Notes: a model not told the origin generated them from the sequence alone. Positions 1 to 8,491 are shown, counted from the first letter of the stretch. The stretch is DNA of 30,064 nt from Prolixibacteraceae bacterium (GCA_023228025.1 JALOCD010000053.1:1-30064); one strand, 5' to 3'. Numbers and translations are program-made.

Positions 1-1552
1 GATTGAAAATGTTTTTGGGGTCCCAGAGCCGCTTCACTTGTTTGATCAGTTCGAAATTGTGAGCGCCAAGGATGACAGGGATAAATTCGCCCCTGAGTCT
101 CCCATCGCCGTGCTCCCCACTAAGCGATCCCCTGTATTTTTTGACCAGATGGGCGATTTTGGTAGCAATCGTACGGAATAAAACGACCCCCTCAGGATCT
201 TTGAGGTTGATGACTGGCCTGAGGTGAAGCTCTCCGGTTGCTATGTGCGCATGGTAAACACAATTCAATCCGTAGGCAGCCATGATCTCTTTAAATTCTG
301 CGATGTATTTGGATAATACTCTTGGATCGACCGCCGTATCCTCCACCAGCGATACAGGCTTTGCATCTCCGGGAATGTTGGAAAGCAGGCCAAGTCCAGC
401 CTTGCGCAGGGCCCAAACTTTTTTTGTATCCTCACCCGTTACCAGGGGGAAGTGGTATCCAAACCCGGCGGCTCTGAGTTCTCCTTCCAGGGCCTGGTGC
501 AACGATGCGATCTCCTCTCTGGTCTCACGGGCCCACTCAAGGACCAGGATCGCGGCAGGCTCACCTTGCACAAAGAATCTGTTCTTTCTCTGCTCGATGC
601 TTTCGAGGGTGCATTTCAGAATCACATCATCGATGAGTTCGATGGCGCCAGAGTTGTATTTCAAGGCAATCAAGTTGCCCTCCATCGCCTCCTCCAGTGA
701 GTGAAAGTGGATGCATACCAGCCCGATCTCTTTGGGTGGCAGGGGGACCAGGTTCAATTTGATTTCTGTCACAAATAGCAAAGTCCCTTCCGAGCCGGCG
801 ATCAATTTTGAGAAATTGAAACGGGATGAGCTGTCAGAGAATAGTTCGCTGTGCATCAACTCATCCAGGGCATATCCTGTATTTCTCCTCCGTAATGCTT
901 TTTCGGGATACTCCGTTTCGATCTGCTCCTGGTTTTTTGGATTAGAGAGCATCGTTTCAATCTGCCGATAAAGAGAATTTTCGAGCCGGTCGCCAACTGT
1001 TTTGTCTTTAAATTCCTGGTAAGAAAGGGCTTTGAATGTTACTTCAGAACCATCTGACAGGTAGCCGGTAACTTCCAGCAGGTGATCCCTGGTGCTGCCA
1101 AAGATGAGGGAATGTGCCCCGCAGGCATTGTTGCCGACCATACCGCCAATCATGCAGCGGTTGGAGGTGGAGGTCTCCGGACCAAAGAAAAGGCCAAACT
1201 GCCGAAGGTGAATATTGAGTTCGTCCAGCACTACTCCCGGTTGGAGCCTTACCCAGCTCTCCGCTTTGTTGACCTCCAAAATTTGGGTCATTGTCCGGGA
1301 CAGGTCCACAACAACGCCACTGCCGACTACTTGCCCGGCCAGCGAGGTGCCCGCTGTCCTGGGGATGATCCCTAAATTGTGTTGATTACAAAATAATATC
1401 ACCCGAAGAATGTCCTCTTTGTGCTTTGGAAATACGACAGCAACAGGACGTTCTTTATATGCTGAAGCATCTGTGGAATAGAGTATTAGTGTTGATTCGT
1501 CTGTTAACAAATTCCCTTCAATCTCCTGTTTCAGCGTCGAAAAATCAATCAT
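1..1552 (-). CDS. FAD-binding oxidase, GlcD type (partial, 3' end outside window)
   Basis: This is the N-terminal 517 codons of an FAD-linked 2-hydroxyacid dehydrogenase-type oxidase; the gene runs off the window start. The ATG at 1550-1552 opens a protein starting MIDFSTLKQEIEGN. The PCMH-type FAD domain shows PRTAGTSLAGQ and then GPETSTSNRCMIGGMVGNNAC. The FAD-oxidase C-terminal domain follows, ending in the hallmark SGEHGDGRLRGEF and then LWDPKNIFN at the edge. Members of this family oxidise D-lactate, glycolate or D-2-hydroxyglutarate and pass electrons to quinone or an Fe-S partner. In Bacteroidota many are about 950-1000 aa with a fused GlpC-type Fe-S domain; that half would lie outside, so the fusion is an inference. 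The substrate cannot be decided. The gene is divergent from the nrfD-like operon across a 214-bp spacer. Confidence 0.9.
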   Translation of the reverse strand, partial: MIDFSTLKQEIEGNLLTDESTLILYSTDASAYKERPVAVVFPKHKEDILRVILFCNQHNLGIIPRTAGTSLAGQVVGSGVVVDLSRTMTQILEVNKAESWVRLQPGVVLDELNIHLRQFGLFFGPETSTSNRCMIGGMVGNNACGAHSLIFGSTRDHLLEVTGYLSDGSEVTFKALSYQEFKDKTVGDRLENSLYRQIETMLSNPKNQEQIETEYPEKALRRRNTGYALDELMHSELFSDSSSRFNFSKLIAGSEGTLLFVTEIKLNLVPLPPKEIGLVCIHFHSLEEAMEGNLIALKYNSGAIELIDDVILKCTLESIEQRKNRFFVQGEPAAILVLEWARETREEIASLHQALEGELRAAGFGYHFPLVTGEDTKKVWALRKAGLGLLSNIPGDAKPVSLVEDTAVDPRVLSKYIAEFKEIMAAYGLNCVYHAHIATGELHLRPVINLKDPEGVVLFRTIATKIAHLVKKYRGSLSGEHGDGRLRGEFIPVILGAHNFELIKQVKRLWDPKNIFN

Positions 1553-1605
1553 CTACCATAGCGATTTAAAAATAAATATGTAATTTTGAAAAATTTTTAA
1601 TCCAC

Positions 1606-1655
1606 ATTTGAATCGTTTGAAAACATATAATCAATATCGATCGAATGATTCAAAT
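1606..1655. promoter_or_regulatory. Inverted repeat in divergent intergenic region
   Basis: ATTTGAATC (1606-1614) is repeated inverted as GATTCAAAT (1647-1655), with a 32-bp spacer that contains the small palindrome ATCGAT. It lies between the divergent FAD oxidase and nrfD-like genes. It could be an operator for a dimeric regulator or a hairpin. No regulator gene is adjacent. A possible -7 box TAATTTTG lies at 1581-1588 but has no good -33 partner. Confidence 0.3.
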
Positions 1656-1766
1656 CTGTTATCCCCATTCAAAATACGAAGTTAGGAGAAAAATCTTGAT
1701 TGTGATGGGAGCTACGTGTTCAGTTTTATCAATGAAAAGGAAAAGTTAACCTTACAAAAAACCAAT

Positions 1767-3116
1767 ATGGCATCAGAAGTAAATACCAAATTTTTACAAG
1801 ACAAACGACTAGATCGCATTGCCTCCGATATATTACGTCCTGTGGGGGTCGACCGGAGCTTTTTAATATGGATGTCTAGTCTTACGATGCTTCTATTTGT
1901 CTGTTTATATGCCTATTACATTCAATTAGACAAGGGTTTGATCGTCACCGGCTTGCGTGATTATGTCAGCTGGGGGATGTATATCTCCAATTTTGTCTTT
2001 TTTGTTGCCACAAGTTTGGTTGGGATGCTGATCAGCTCTGTCCTGGGGATGATGGGCTACAAGTGGGTCAAGCCGATTGGCCGAATTGCTGAAATCATCG
2101 CCGTTGCCTTCTCGGCTGTTGCCGGAATAGTTATCGTTTCAGATATGGGACGACCTGAGCGTCTCCCATTCGTTTTCATGTTTGGAAGGATACAGTCACC
2201 CATTTTATGGGACGTGACCGTGGTGACCACCTACATGACCCTCAGTATTTTGCTTTATGTTTTCACCATGATTCCTGATATGGCTATCAGCAGGGGAAGA
2301 ATTGGCCATACACCGCCCTGGCTGCAAAAGACATACGAATTGCTATCCTTTAACTTTCAGCACAAACCGGAGCAATACAAGATACTTCTGAAGGCGGTCC
2401 GGATCCTTTTGATACTGATTGTGCCGACTGCCTTCGCCATCCATACGGTTACCTCCTGGCTTTTTGCAGTCACCACCCGGCCGGGTTGGGACAGCACCAT
2501 CTTCGGGCCTTACTTCCTTACCGGCGCCTTCGTGGCTGGATCTTCTGCTGTAATTATTCTGATGTTTATAGTCAGGAACAATTACAAACTGAGCAGGTAT
2601 ATCACCGTTGAACATTTTGACAAAATGGGCAAGCTGCTTTTCCTCGTTTCGATTGTTTATTTCTATTTCAACCTGAATGAATACCTGGTTCCTGCATACA
2701 AAATGAAGACATTCGAAGCCCGGCACCTTATTGAATTATTTACAGGGGAGTTTGCTTTTATGTTCTGGAGTGTGCAGTTGCTGGGATTAATCATCCCAAT
2801 GATCCTGCTCCTTTTCAAATCCATGCGTAAACCAGCTCCGATGTTTATCATTGCCATAGTGGTATTAATTGCATCCTGGTTCAAACGATTGTTAATAGTG
2901 GTTCCCACCATGGAAGCTCCTTTTTTGCCCAAACAAAATGTACCGGATGCATGGATGGTCTATCATCCTACCATTGTTGAGTCAGCGATAACTGTTGGGA
3001 CCATTACACTTGCGGTGATGATCATTTCCGTTCTGATGAAGCTGTTCCCGGTTATCCCTATCTGGGAAATCGCGGAGGAGGAGAGTGCCCATCCTGATCA
3101 ACAGCCAGTTGAATAA
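1767..3116 (+). CDS. NrfD/PsrC (ActC-like) quinol-interacting membrane protein
   Basis: An integral membrane protein of 449 aa with about ten hydrophobic segments, e.g. around FLIWMSSLTMLLFV, YVSWGMYISNFVFF, TFAIHTVTSWLF-like and VESAITVGTITLAVMI. The segment SDMGRPERLPF and the C-terminal FPVIPIWEI are typical of the NrfD family. Ten segments and this tail resemble ActC/HmcC more than the eight-TM PsrC. Family members bind (mena)quinol and pass electrons to Fe-S or heme partners. Start choice: an in-frame GTG at 1716 has GGGAG four bases upstream, but the extension (MFSFINEKEKLTLQKTN) is hydrophilic and unlike the family, so ATG 1767 is preferred with moderate certainty. The cytochrome gene follows after 17 bp. 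No ferredoxin-like or molybdopterin subunit is adjacent, which is unusual. Confidence 0.88.
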   Translation: MASEVNTKFLQDKRLDRIASDILRPVGVDRSFLIWMSSLTMLLFVCLYAYYIQLDKGLIVTGLRDYVSWGMYISNFVFFVATSLVGMLISSVLGMMGYKWVKPIGRIAEIIAVAFSAVAGIVIVSDMGRPERLPFVFMFGRIQSPILWDVTVVTTYMTLSILLYVFTMIPDMAISRGRIGHTPPWLQKTYELLSFNFQHKPEQYKILLKAVRILLILIVPTAFAIHTVTSWLFAVTTRPGWDSTIFGPYFLTGAFVAGSSAVIILMFIVRNNYKLSRYITVEHFDKMGKLLFLVSIVYFYFNLNEYLVPAYKMKTFEARHLIELFTGEFAFMFWSVQLLGLIIPMILLLFKSMRKPAPMFIIAIVVLIASWFKRLLIVVPTMEAPFLPKQNVPDAWMVYHPTIVESAITVGTITLAVMIISVLMKLFPVIPIWEIAEEESAHPDQQPVE

Positions 3117-3133
3117 TCGAATTGCAACGACAA

Positions 3134-4033
3134 ATGATACTTAAATCTATTTTTTTTGTTCTTCTCAATTTTATTGTGGCCGGACTATTTGCCCAGACAA
3201 CACCCTGGGATGTTCCAGCCGATCGTAGCGCTAAATTGAGTACAACCGCATTCACCGATCAAAACAGAAATACCGGGAGAAATCTATACCAGGCCAACTG
3301 CAAATCCTGCCATGGAGATCCCGGTAAGAACAATGTCATTAAACTGGTACCCCCGCCACCCGATCCTGCTGCCACCCAATTGCAACAGAATACAGATGGT
3401 TCGCTGCACTTTAAGATCAGCGAAGGACGTGGGGCCATGCCCTCTTTCAAGAACATTCTGAACTCTGCCGAAATTTGGAATATCATTGCCTTTCTCCGGA
3501 CTTTCAACAAGGATTACCAGCAACAACTGGCGGTTAAGCCGACTTTCGGGGGCGAAGTATTTGACAAGGTTGAACTGAAGCTAACGGCAGATCAAACACA
3601 TACCACCATCGTAGCTCAATTAACCGGATTTAAGGGATCATTGGTGAAACCCATCGCCGGACTTGAAGTTAAGCTTTTTGCCGTACGTTATTTTGGTAAC
3701 CTGATGGTTGATAAGCCAATGGATACTAATGCTGAGGGAAAGGCGCTATTTTCTTGTCCTAAAAACCTACCGGGAGATGCATCCGGTAACGTATCGTTGG
3801 TAGCCCAACTTTCGAATGAAGAGCTTTTCGGTCTTGTAAAAACCGAATCCACCTTGGCCATTGGGCTGCCGACCGATAGGCCACCGCTCAATGAACCACG
3901 AGCCCTTTGGAATGTAGTTCAGAAGACGCCGGTATGGCTGTTGATTTCTTATCTGGCATCCGTGTTGGTCGTTTGGGGATTTATTGTTGTCGTACTCCTG
4001 AAACTCAGGACAATTTCCAAACTTGGAGAGTGA
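3134..4033 (+). CDS. Membrane-anchored mono-heme cytochrome c with C-terminal beta domain
   Basis: A 299-aa exported protein. Residues 1-20 form a signal peptide ending GLFAQ. The class I cytochrome c domain has the heme motif CKSCH at 56-60 and a likely axial Met in GRGAMPSF (about 102). Residues ~130-250 look like a beta-rich, transthyretin or Ig-like domain (QLTGFKGSLVKPIAGLEVKL). A single TM helix near the end (PVWLLISYLASVLVVWGF) is followed by a short basic cytoplasmic tail. The start is ATG 3134; an in-frame TTG at 3122 is less likely. The tight spacing to nrfD and to the ferritin/VIT1 gene (10 bp) indicates one operon. Inference: it accepts electrons from the NrfD-like quinol protein on the periplasmic side. 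The role of the beta domain is unknown. Confidence 0.85.
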   Translation: MILKSIFFVLLNFIVAGLFAQTTPWDVPADRSAKLSTTAFTDQNRNTGRNLYQANCKSCHGDPGKNNVIKLVPPPPDPAATQLQQNTDGSLHFKISEGRGAMPSFKNILNSAEIWNIIAFLRTFNKDYQQQLAVKPTFGGEVFDKVELKLTADQTHTTIVAQLTGFKGSLVKPIAGLEVKLFAVRYFGNLMVDKPMDTNAEGKALFSCPKNLPGDASGNVSLVAQLSNEELFGLVKTESTLAIGLPTDRPPLNEPRALWNVVQKTPVWLLISYLASVLVVWGFIVVVLLKLRTISKLGE

Positions 4034-4043
4034 TTTACGTACG

Positions 4044-5141
4044 ATGAGAAAAAGCAATATACAAACCGAAATTGACGCTTGCTTCCTTTACCGAAAACTG
4101 GCAGAGCATGAGGCTGATGAGACCATCTCCAAGGTGTTCCTAAAAATGAGTGAGATTGAAAGAGGTCATGCTGAGGCTTTTGCAAAACGGGAGAACATCG
4201 GCTTGGACAACTTAATTCAACCTTCCTGGAGAGCAAAAACCATTCACTTGATTGGTAAAATATTTGGGTACGATTACGTTTTGGGAGCGTTGATGGATAC
4301 CGAAAAGAGCCTCTCCAATGCAATCGTTTCTGTTAAGAAAAAGAACAATCTCGAACTTACCGGAGCTGAAACCAATCATGTAAAAATCCTGCGTGCATTG
4401 ATTGATAAGGAGGAAAATGTTTCGGGAGCGCAATTGGCGAAATTTGAAACCAGGCACCGCTCTGTTGGAGGTAATGCCATACGGGCAGCTGTATTGGGCG
4501 GGAATGACGGTTTGGTTTCCAACTTTAGCCTTGTGATGGGAATTGCGGGTGCAACATCCGGACAAGCGGGCGTTTTATTGGCCGGACTTGCCGGATTGCT
4601 GGCAGGGGCCTTGTCCATGTCGTTGGGCGAATGGATCTCAGTGAAGAGTTCCCAGGAATTGTATGAAAACCAGATGCAACTGGAGATGGACGAACTGGAG
4701 ACAAATCCGGAAGGAGAAAGGGAGGAGATGGCCTTAATCTATATTGCCAAGGGAATTCCTGAGGCCCAGGCAAATGAGATGGCTACCGAAATAATGAAAG
4801 ATAAGAGTCATGCCCACAAATTTTTGGTGAAGGAAGAGTTGGGAATCAATGAAGAAGAGTTGAAGGGTTCGGCTGTCGAAGCGGCAGTTTATTCTTTTAT
4901 CCTGTTCGCAATTGGTGCAGTTATCCCCGTGGTACCATTTATGTTTACAAACGGAATGAAAGCGATTATCCTAAGTGTTGGGCTTAGTACGATCGGACTA
5001 TTTTTAATTGGGGCAGCTATCACCTTATTCACTGGAAAGAATGTTTGGTATTCAGGGTTCCGACAGGTAATTTTCGGTTTACTTGCCGCGGCAATAACTT
5101 TTGGCATTGGAAGAATAATTGGCATTTCCCTGGCCGGTTGA
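4044..5141 (+). CDS. Ferritin-like (rubrerythrin) / VIT1-CCC1 fusion, iron or manganese transporter
   Basis: A 365-aa fusion. Residues 1-~135 form a ferritin-like diiron domain: E9-x6-Y16, E39-R-G-H42 (ExxH) and a second ExxH in GAETNHVKIL. Residues ~140-365 form a VIT1/CCC1 transporter domain starting RHRSVGGNAIRAAVLGGNDG, with SMSLGEWISVKSSQE and a C-terminal cluster of TM helices. The architecture matches the MbfA-like family (membrane-bound ferritin), for which Fe2+/Mn2+ export is known. ATG 4044 is chosen over an in-frame TTG at 4023; GGAG of the preceding gene's end precedes it. It is the last gene of the operon with the NrfD-like protein and the cytochrome c, a pairing that suggests redox-linked iron handling (inference). 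It is followed by a large palindrome that may end the transcript. Confidence 0.9.
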   Translation: MRKSNIQTEIDACFLYRKLAEHEADETISKVFLKMSEIERGHAEAFAKRENIGLDNLIQPSWRAKTIHLIGKIFGYDYVLGALMDTEKSLSNAIVSVKKKNNLELTGAETNHVKILRALIDKEENVSGAQLAKFETRHRSVGGNAIRAAVLGGNDGLVSNFSLVMGIAGATSGQAGVLLAGLAGLLAGALSMSLGEWISVKSSQELYENQMQLEMDELETNPEGEREEMALIYIAKGIPEAQANEMATEIMKDKSHAHKFLVKEELGINEEELKGSAVEAAVYSFILFAIGAVIPVVPFMFTNGMKAIILSVGLSTIGLFLIGAAITLFTGKNVWYSGFRQVIFGLLAAAITFGIGRIIGISLAG

Positions 5142-5154
5142 AATATTTCTTTTC

Positions 5155-5310
5155 AGGAGGTTGTCCCAAAAGTGAATATTTTTTACCACTAAGGACACCA
5201 AGGCAAAACACAAAGGTCTCAAATGGCTCACAATCACGTGCATGTGTTTGTGTCCTTAGTGCGTACTTTGTGCCCTTAGTGGTTAAATGAGACTTGTGGG
5301 ACATCCTCCT
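5155..5310. repeat. MITE-like long palindrome with ~19-bp terminal inverted repeats
   Basis: The outer arms are AGGAGGTTGTCCCAAAAGT (from 5155) and ACTTGTGGGACATCCTCCT (to 5310), about 16 of 19 matching when one is inverted. The inner arms are TTACCACTAAGGACAC (5183-5198) and GTGCCCTTAGTGGTTAA (5270-5286). The element fills the gap between the convergent ferritin/VIT1 and AI-2E genes and reaches into the AI-2E stop codon. There is no ORF inside and no obvious target duplication. It could be a non-autonomous transposon (TIRs with GTTGTCCCAAAAG are IS-end-like) and may also act as a bidirectional terminator. Confidence 0.6.
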
Positions 5311-6412
5311 AATCTGTTGTTGTAAGGCTTTTGATTACCTTAAATTCCGATAGAAATTCACTGGCAATTACCCTGAGTACGGTATAAGCAGGGATACCCA
5401 ATATCATGCCCGGGATACCAGCCAGGGTACCAGCGATCATGGTAACAAAGAAAATTTCGAGCGGATGTGCCTTGATACTGTTTGAATAGATAATGGTTTG
5501 AAATATCATGTTATCGATAAACTGAACGACCATTACCACGATAACTATCATCACCATTAATGGCAAAGTTACGGTGGTAAAACTGGCATCCAGATTGTTG
5601 GCCAGCGCAACGACCAGTCCAAAAAGCGCACCGATCCAGGGACCAATGTATGGAATGACATTGATCAATCCGGCAAACACCCCAACCACAACCGCATGCG
5701 AAAAACCCAGTCCAATGACCGTGAAGCCCAAAGTGGAAATGATCATAACTCCCAATATTTGAAACAGCATACCTATCATGTACCTTTTTAACAGAATGCT
5801 GATGGAGTCCATCAGTTTTCCCACTCTCTCTTCATATTTTTCAGGTGATAAAATGATAATCCATTTCCCAAACATCCCATCTTCCTTCAGGAAAAAATAG
5901 AGGATAAATGATACGGAGAAAAACATCAGGAACAGATTTCCAATGACAGTTGCAATGGATCCGAAGACAGAACTGACCTGGCCGAAATTCAGAAAGCCTG
6001 AAAACTGAGTTTTAAGATACGATTCAAGCGTAGTGCTTTGCGTAAAGTTGGAAACTAAATTGGGATAATTGGTTTGTATCTGCACAAATGCGTTATTTAA
6101 ATAGTTGACCACATCCTGAATGTTGATGGTAGAGAGCTGATTGACTTCAGAGGCGACCAAAGGAATCAGAAAGCTAAAGAAGCCAATGATAAAAAGCCAT
6201 AAAGTCAAAATTGTCAGAAAAGAAGCCCCGCTTCTGCCAATCCTGAATTTTTTATATTGAATACGCTGGAATTGTTGGTTCAGAGGGCTACCAATTAATG
6301 ACATCACTGCCGCGATCAGAATGTAGGCTACGATGTTACTGAGGTAGTAAATCATCAAACCAAAAAGAACCAAAGCTACGATGACGATGACATTTTTTAT
6401 TCGCTGATCCAT
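5309..6412 (-). CDS. AI-2E family transporter
   Basis: A 367-aa polytopic membrane protein with about eight TM segments: two at the N-terminus (VIVIVALVLFGLMIYYLSNIV and the following helix), a long hydrophilic loop (NQLSTINIQDVVNYLNNAF...), then a C-terminal bundle containing FAGLINVIPYIGPWIGAL and AGIPGMILGIPAYTVLRV. These are signatures of the AI-2E/YdiK/PerM family. Characterised members export AI-2 or act as Na+/H+ antiporters, so the substrate is unknown. It starts at ATG 6412 with no co-directional neighbour close by and appears monocistronic. Its stop lies at the edge of the palindrome at 5155-5310. Confidence 0.92.
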   Translation of the reverse strand: MDQRIKNVIVIVALVLFGLMIYYLSNIVAYILIAAVMSLIGSPLNQQFQRIQYKKFRIGRSGASFLTILTLWLFIIGFFSFLIPLVASEVNQLSTINIQDVVNYLNNAFVQIQTNYPNLVSNFTQSTTLESYLKTQFSGFLNFGQVSSVFGSIATVIGNLFLMFFSVSFILYFFLKEDGMFGKWIIILSPEKYEERVGKLMDSISILLKRYMIGMLFQILGVMIISTLGFTVIGLGFSHAVVVGVFAGLINVIPYIGPWIGALFGLVVALANNLDASFTTVTLPLMVMIVIVVMVVQFIDNMIFQTIIYSNSIKAHPLEIFFVTMIAGTLAGIPGMILGIPAYTVLRVIASEFLSEFKVIKSLTTTD

Positions 6413-6546
6413 TTTAGATGTTTTAATCGGTTAGAAGAATTGGTAATCATCTGATATTGTTTGGATTAACTAAATTGTGGTTTCTGAGTGCAGATGCATC
6501 TAATTTATTAATTATTTGAGCTTTATCAAGAAAATAGTTTTTCGGT

Positions 6547-6580
6547 TTTGCTAGTTTTCGATTATTTTATTTTAAATTTG
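6547..6580 (+). promoter_or_regulatory. Bacteroidota-type promoter of the FadL gene
   Basis: TTTG (6547-6550) and TAAATTTG (6573-6580) are separated by 22 bp, matching the -33/-7 consensus of the Bacteroidota primary sigma factor. The predicted transcript start is near 6585, giving a leader of about 100 nt. This supports the downstream ATG at 6689 as the start of the porin, because an upstream in-frame ATG at 6548 would not be transcribed. Confidence 0.55.
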
Positions 6581-6688
6581 AGAGCGTCAACTACAATAAC
6601 TAAAATTAAGAAAGTCCTTTTGCTTTTACCAAACAAACCAGATAAGGTAATTAAATCAATATTGTTCAAAATCTTTGAAATTAAAACT

Positions 6689-8299
6689 ATGAAAAAACTA
6701 TTTGCAACAGCAGGTTTATTGATGTGTTTTGGAGTCGTATTTGCGGGCGGTCTTCTCACGAATGGTAATCAGAGTGCCCAATATATCAGGATGTTGTCAC
6801 GTAATGCATCGATCGGCTATGATGCAGTTTATTTCAATCCGGCCGGATTGATGAAATTGGAGAATGGTCTGTTTATTTCTGTACAGAGCCAGACACTTTT
6901 TCAAACGAAGACGGTTGTATCCGGTTATCCTTTGTTGAACTCTTCCACCTACGACGGAAAGATAACTGTTCCTGTTTTCCCAACTGCTTTTGCCATATAC
7001 AAAAAGGATAAAATTGCCTATTCATTGGGGTTTGGTCCCAACAGCGGCGGTGGTAGCGCCGAGTTTGACAAAGGTTTGCCTTCCTTCGAAAAAGATATCT
7101 CCAATCTGGTACCCGGATTGGCCGGATTAACCAAGGTTGGTCAAAGTATTACCGGTTACAAGGCTGATATTTCTTTCAAGGGTGAATCCGTTTTCTGGGG
7201 TATCCAGGGTGGGGTTTCCTATAAAATCAACGATAAATTCTCTGTATACGGTGGATTGCGTTATATTCCCGCCACGAATACTTACTCAGGATATATTAAA
7301 AATATTCAGGTTACAGCCAATGGAACAACAAAAACAGCCTCCACCTATTTGTCAGGTGAGGTGGCCCCGATTTTGACAGGGTTGGCTGCCCAGGCTACCG
7401 CGGGTGCTAACGGTGTTCAGCCTCTGATCGCAGCCGGGGCCGGAGGATATACCCTTGGCACATTGCAGGGAGCAGGATACATTTCCGCTGCACAACGGGC
7501 TCAAATTGAAGGTGGTTTGCTTGGATTGGGTGTTACACAGGCGCAGATTAACACCATGCCAGTCTCAACCATTCAGTCCACTTTTAACAGCACAGCCGCC
7601 ACGTTGAACGACCAGGCAAAAACTATGGTCGCTACGGGTGCGGCACTTGCCGATAAATCGGTTGATGTAAAGCAAACCGGCAGCGGTATTACCCCGATTC
7701 TAGGCTTAAATATTTCTCCTTGCGAAGGGTTGAACATTGGTGTGAAATATGAATTCATGACGAAATTGACCCTAACGAATAGTACAAAAGTAGACGGAAC
7801 GGGATTGTTTCCTGATAAGGCAGAGAGTTCAAGTGATATTCCGGCAATATTTGCCATTGGGGCAGATTACAAGATTACCAAGAAGTTGAACCTTTCAGCA
7901 TCCTTCACCAACTACAACGACAAGGGGGTCAACTGGGGCAATAATATTTACAAGCAACCACGAATCATTAACCACAACGAATGGGAACTCGCTATTGGGG
8001 GTCAATACCAGCTCCTGAAAAATGTTGCGATCAGTCTGGGATATTTGCATACCGCGATGGGGGTTTATGAGCAATTCAACAGTGATTTCAGCTATTACAG
8101 CAATTCAGAGACTTTTGGAGGCGGATTTGAAATTAAGGCTGGGAAAAACCTGACTGTTGATCTCGGAGCCCTGGTAACCAATTATGCAGATGCCAATAAG
8201 TTATTAACCAGTCCGGTTACAGGAAGCTATTTCGAGACCTATAAAAAGCACAATCTTGGATTCGCCATTGGTTTAGGATACTACTTTGGCGGAAAGTAA
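6689..8299 (+). CDS. FadL/OmpP1-family outer-membrane transport protein
   Basis: A 536-aa outer-membrane beta-barrel for hydrophobic compounds such as long-chain fatty acids. A signal peptide (MKKLFATAGLLMCFGVVFAG) is followed by NGNQSAQYIRMLSRNAS and YFNPAGLMKL; the NPAG motif is typical of FadL. Alternating amphipathic strands run to the C-terminal strand FAIGLGYYFGGK. An unusually Ala/Gly-rich loop of about 100 residues (LTGLAAQATAGANG... to ATGAALADKS) sits in the middle and may be a species-specific extracellular or periplasmic insertion. The start at 6689 is chosen because the signal peptide begins there and the promoter lies downstream of the longer in-frame start. A palindromic repeat and a terminator follow. 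Confidence 0.9.
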   Translation: MKKLFATAGLLMCFGVVFAGGLLTNGNQSAQYIRMLSRNASIGYDAVYFNPAGLMKLENGLFISVQSQTLFQTKTVVSGYPLLNSSTYDGKITVPVFPTAFAIYKKDKIAYSLGFGPNSGGGSAEFDKGLPSFEKDISNLVPGLAGLTKVGQSITGYKADISFKGESVFWGIQGGVSYKINDKFSVYGGLRYIPATNTYSGYIKNIQVTANGTTKTASTYLSGEVAPILTGLAAQATAGANGVQPLIAAGAGGYTLGTLQGAGYISAAQRAQIEGGLLGLGVTQAQINTMPVSTIQSTFNSTAATLNDQAKTMVATGAALADKSVDVKQTGSGITPILGLNISPCEGLNIGVKYEFMTKLTLTNSTKVDGTGLFPDKAESSSDIPAIFAIGADYKITKKLNLSASFTNYNDKGVNWGNNIYKQPRIINHNEWELAIGGQYQLLKNVAISLGYLHTAMGVYEQFNSDFSYYSNSETFGGGFEIKAGKNLTVDLGALVTNYADANKLLTSPVTGSYFETYKKHNLGFAIGLGYYFGGK

Positions 8300-8370
8300 T
8301 CGATAAATTGTTAGAGACTGTTTTAATTTAATTGTTCCCATTTTATTCAACAGAAATCACTTAATCAGGA

Positions 8371-8491
8371 TTGTGCCGTAGGTACATAATGTCGGTAGAA
8401 AGAGAATTTAACGCATAATATCTCGTCCCGTACGGGACGGAATTTATCTCTCAATCCATTTTTTACCGACATTATATCCCTAACGGGACAA
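8371..8491. repeat. Palindromic intergenic repeat element
   Basis: The outer arms ATAATGTCGGTA (8386-8397) and TACCGACATTAT (8464-8475) are perfect inverted repeats, and the arms continue outward with imperfect pairing (TTGTGCCGTAGG / CCTAACGGGACAA). The centre is a perfect 16-bp palindrome CGTCCCGTACGGGACG (8424-8439). There is no ORF. It looks like a dispersed REP-type element; copy number cannot be judged here. Confidence 0.65.

Noticed and set aside
282..1375. Several plus-strand frames of 80-140 aa
   Set aside because: They are antisense to the FAD oxidase, whose reading frame and motifs are clear.
1716..1766. GTG start giving 17 extra residues on the NrfD-like protein
   Set aside because: The extension is hydrophilic and unlike the family, and ATG 1767 is better placed; kept only as an alternative.
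6548..6688. Upstream start adding 47 residues to the FadL porin
   Set aside because: It would hide the signal peptide and lies within the promoter.
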